Shown piece by piece: positions 61,003 through 64,000 of a stretch of DNA of 64,000 nucleotides; position 1 is the stretch's first letter, and each line of letters begins with the position of its first letter. The notes beneath the pieces are model-generated. The model ran no database searches and was not told the origin of the DNA. It was given only the letters and a program-made list of their open reading frames with translations. The position numbers were made by a program, and so were the translations under genes. This DNA comes from Amyloporia xantha. Its lineage: Eukaryota > Basidiomycota > Agaricomycetes > Polyporales > Adustoporiaceae. Location of the stretch: the NCBI GenBank assembly GCA_036971615.1, contig JAYKKR010000011.1:186001-250000 (forward strand), written 5' to 3'.

Positions 61003-61528
61003 AAGACGCGTTCCAGTCAAATACTGAGAACACTGTGTTCGACTGCAAAATGACCCATTGGTCGCAAAATCGACGACCCCGAGGTCAAGCCCGATCAGAA
61101 GCACTGGCTGTTCTCGATTATTTCAAAGAACGACAAGCCCTCTATTCAAGTGAAGTACCGTGGGGAGACTCAGGACTCGTAAGTAATGTTTGTTGTTTGA
61201 ATCAACTCTCGGCTCAACGTATTCCGCAGACACCTGAAGAAATCTTGGCCATGATCCTGGGAAAGATGAAGGAGACTGCTGAATCGTACCTCGGAAAGCT
61301 CGTCACGCATGCTGTCGTCACCGTTCCTACGTGTAAGTGGTTGAAGCGTGTGCGTTGTTCATGGTTTCTTGTTTCAGATTTAAATGATGCGCGGCGTCAG
61401 GCTACCAAGGATGCGGGAACCATCGCTGGACTGCAGGTGCTTCGTATCATTAACGGACCCACAGCCGCTGCCATTACATATGGCTTTGACAAGAAGGGAC
61501 GAGAGTCGCAGATCATCGTCTACGATGG
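61003..61528 (+). pseudogene. BiP-type Hsp70 nucleotide-binding domain fragment
   Basis: Hsp70 chaperones bind peptides under control of an N-terminal ATPase. The fragment covers [14 protein letters not shown], then [71 protein letters not shown] and SQIIVYD. TPEEI..M and KDAGTIAGL are typical of the ER form (BiP/Kar2). Two introns are intact: 61179-61229 (GTAAGT...CCGCAG) and 61333-61377 (GTAAGT...TTTCAG), so it came from genomic DNA and not from a reverse transcript. The segment before TPEEI is degraded, NEPTAAA has become NGPTAAA, and homology ends at YD before the GGGTFD phosphate loop, where the satellite starts. Confidence 0.88.
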
Positions 61529-61529
61529 A

Positions 61530-61960
61530 TTAAACATCTCCTTTCTGATCGAATATACCCCTTTCGAAGACTTTCCTCTCGAATAATTCCCCAGCTTGGA
61601 TCGCACGTCTGCACTTCGTATCGATTACTTCCCTTTCGAAAGAATTCACCGCTCAGATTCGACATACTCAGATCAATATCGCCCTTTACAATCCCCAGCT
61701 TCGATCTCCAGTCTCCGTCTCAGATCGAATCTGAAATTCATTTGAAGGGAGAATATTCGATCGCACATCTCTGTTTCAGATCAAATACATCTCCTGAATA
61801 AATTTCCCAGCTTCGATCACACGTCCATGTCCGACCGAATATGTTCTCTTCGAACGAGTTCCCCAGCTTGGATCAAATATCTTATCTAAGATCGAATAAC
61901 CCTCTTTTGAATGAATACTTCTCTTCCAAACGAATCCAGCTGATACTAGGCCATCGAGCC
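61530..61960 (-). repeat. 57-bp satellite array 3
   Basis: Same family as arrays 1 and 2, minus orientation: CCCCAGCTTGGATCGCACGT, TTTCAGATCAAATA and CTTCGAACGAGTTCCCC words at unit spacing, about seven units. Confidence 0.85.
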
Positions 61961-62389
61961 AATAATGGCCATCACCGACACAACTCTCAATATAAAGTAC
62001 ACCGTAGCTTCAGCATATTGCCGGTACCGTGCACAGAGTTTTCGTCCCGCTTGCTACAAGTCTTCTTCACCGCTTCACTCCCATCGACCGACGCTCAATG
62101 GAGAGATCTCGGCCGAAGTTTTCTTCGTCGCTATCGTCCCACTCTGCGCCCAGCATCTGAGAACGAGGAGCGCGCAATGTTTTGCGTGCATGCTTTCAAG
62201 ACCATGCGCATTTTCGACTCGCGGCCAGAGGTCCACATCGGCGGTCCTGCGCTACTTTCTCAAAATATCAGTGGTGACTGTAATCTTCCCGTCTCGTGCA
62301 CGAGGTCCTCTAACTGAACGGCGGGACTTTTTTCACGTTTGATTTTGTTGTTCAGCTTTGTTCCTTGTGATCTTCGCATTGATCTGGGA
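61961..62389. other. Spacer between satellite arrays 3 and 4
   Basis: Open in two plus-strand frames (61841-62317 and 61965-62342) without recognisable motif. I compared it with the downstream part of Hsp70 and saw no convincing match. Confidence 0.4.
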
Positions 62390-62700
62390 CGGGGACAGGC
62401 AATCGAAGCTGGGGATTCCGTCCGAAAGGGAAGTATTCAATCTTCAGCAAGGATGTTCAATCGAAAGGGAAGTATTCGATGCGAAATGTAGACGGGCGAT
62501 CGAAGCAGGGTAACTCGTCTGAAAGGAATTATTAGGTCTGAAAAATAGGCGTTTGCTCGAAGCTGGATAGTTTTAAACATTTGATTTCAAGACAGAGGCC
62601 ATAATCGCAGCTGGGAATCCGTTCGAAAAGGAAGTAATTGATATGAAACGCAGAATTCGATCAAGGCTGGGCATCATTGTTCCAAGTTGAGTGTATTAAG
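62390..62700 (+). repeat. 57-bp satellite array 4
   Basis: Plus orientation, inverted to array 3: GATCGAAGCAGGGTAACTCG, GAAAGGGAAGTATTCGAT and CAGCTGGGAATCCGTTCGAA words. About five diverged units. Confidence 0.82.
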
Positions 62701-64000
62701 AATGAAGATAATCAGTCTGAATCGTCGACAGGTATCATAGCGGAGTAATTTGTTCGCAGGGAACCTTTGAGAGCTTACGACCTAATGAAATATCTCAACC
62801 ATCCACGTTTTAAGTACTGATATAGCAGTCAAGACGACTGATGGAGGGAAATGTCACCAATTGTCGTACAATCTGATATCGTCCACCAAAAATAACCGTG
62901 CGTCACTCATAAGCTCAACTATCCAGTTTTATCTTATCTTATGTTATCAAGACATGGGCAAGTGATAAATGAAGGGTTCCCTTGTATAGTTGCTATGTTT
63001 GGCAATGCAAAACCGACTGGAGGTATGGAAAATTTATATTTGCAGGCATTAAGATATACTCATTTGTACTCATATCTTCCGTCAAGTCAAGAAATCTTGC
63101 AACTCAAATTACCAGTCGCCATCCGCCAGACAGACCCACACTTTGACAAAGAAGACATCCATGGCTCAATAGAGAAGAGGCGGCGGGTGCTGTCTTGTGA
63201 CTCATCCAACAGGTCGAATCTCAATCATGTCTTAACGCCACATTTCGACGCCCTACCCAACAGCGTTCTGGTCCGTTCTGGTCTCATCCACTTGATGGTG
63301 TCACACGCCTTCTCTTGCGCTCCATCCAATCACCTTTTGTGCAACCTCTGAAAATCGCAGAGTGCATCCGAATGCTATAATACGAGCCCTTATCTTGATC
63401 GAAGACCCTGTGCATGAGGCGGTCATCGCCTCGTGATACCCATCGCAAGTCTCGTATCCTACATTGAGATTAGGGGCTCATCGGAAACAACATCAGTTCT
63501 CCGATGCACCCGAAGTATATTTTCCCTTTTCGCTCTCGGCCCGGACCAAAAGGGTATAATAGAATTCAAGAAGGTGATGTGACATGTGATGCCCCTCATG
63601 TTCCGTAAAGTGGCTAAAAGCTCCTTCGCCACCCTGGATGTGACGTTGTTCACAACATTTGGTAGCAATGCGGAGGTTTGAAGGTGATAAATCGTCGCGG
63701 TAGATAGGGATGTTCCGGGACTTTTCACCATTGGAAGCCGTATTTGCTTGTCGACTAAGGAGCGCATTTCATGGCGAAAAACACATGTAACCGCAGATAT
63801 GAACTTCAGCTACTGTGCGAGACATAAAAGTACACATTGAGAAGCATGCTAGAGACACCGCCATGTAGGTAGAAGATATACTGGACAATGTACATTGAGC
63901 GAACTCAAGAGGCCAACGATGCCCAGGCTTGGATGGCAATCATTGCCTCGCGTGTGCTCACCGAGACAAACTCCTTCGCTAACCCAGGCGCCGTCATATT
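62701..64000. other. No gene seen
   Basis: Frames at 62941-63351 (+) and 63459-63767 (-) are without motifs that I recognise. Confidence 0.4.

Noticed and set aside
61961..62342. Continuation of Hsp70 after satellite array 3
   Set aside because: Compared with the expected GDTHLGGEDFD and later motifs; none could be found in any frame.
1..64000. CRISPR arrays, rRNA genes, phage or bacterial operons
   Set aside because: The tandem repeats have no spacer structure, no rRNA segment was seen, and the gene content is eukaryotic with introns.

Overview
The window is nuclear DNA from a basidiomycete fungus, most likely an agaricomycete close to the Polyporales. Genes are split by many 45-70 base GT-AG introns. 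The recognisable families are typical of mushroom-forming fungi: seven-helix membrane proteins, an expanded HMG-like/WW..QP..R protein family, PHD-chromodomain proteins, Zn2Cys6 factors and GEN1/Yen1. There is no bacterial or organellar signal. Species identity is inference from family resemblance only.

Layout. 1-2046: right part of a long-TIR transposon (copy 1). 2.1-2.7 kb: a weak exon pair. 3.26-4.35 kb: an 86-bp minisatellite beside a truncated F-box gene. 5.5-9.3 kb: two inverted arrays of a 57-bp satellite enclosing a decayed eIF2D (Tma64) gene. 10.9-14.3 kb (+) and 19.3-23.4 kb (-): two convergent paralogues of the agaricomycete family, with between them a Doa4/USP8-type deubiquitinase relic that has lost its protease domain. 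25.4-26.3 kb: a small GRF-zinc-finger-like gene. 27.2-32.0 kb: a seven-helix membrane protein gene split inside an exon by a complete 3.4-kb transposon (copy 2) with a 9-bp target duplication. 34.8-35.5 kb: PHD-chromodomain gene. 36.6-37.6 kb: Zn2Cys6 factor. 40.8-41.9 kb: SAM methyltransferase relic with one clean nonsense codon. 48.2-49.3 kb: conserved fungal protein of unknown role. 53.0 kb: a 167-bp MITE. 55.4-56.6 kb: possible gene. 57.0-60.1 kb: GEN1/Yen1-like Holliday-junction nuclease, the best preserved housekeeping gene. 61.0-61.5 kb: BiP-type Hsp70 fragment ending in a further 57-bp satellite array.

How it fits together. This is a gene-poor, repeat-rich stretch in which several host genes survive only as truncated or frameshifted pieces, and three of them (F-box, eIF2D, Hsp70) lose homology at or within about 100 bases of a tandem array. 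The strongest single result is the transposon in the seven-helix gene. Removing the element plus one copy of the 9-bp repeat gives a continuous exon encoding a conserved membrane helix. This fixes the element ends, points to the Mutator-like superfamily and shows the insertion is recent. The element codes for no transposase that I can see and has an unusual nested inverted structure with outward-facing C-rich arms.

Limits: exon borders were read by eye from splice motifs and family resemblance. Family names rest on motif recognition, not on a search.
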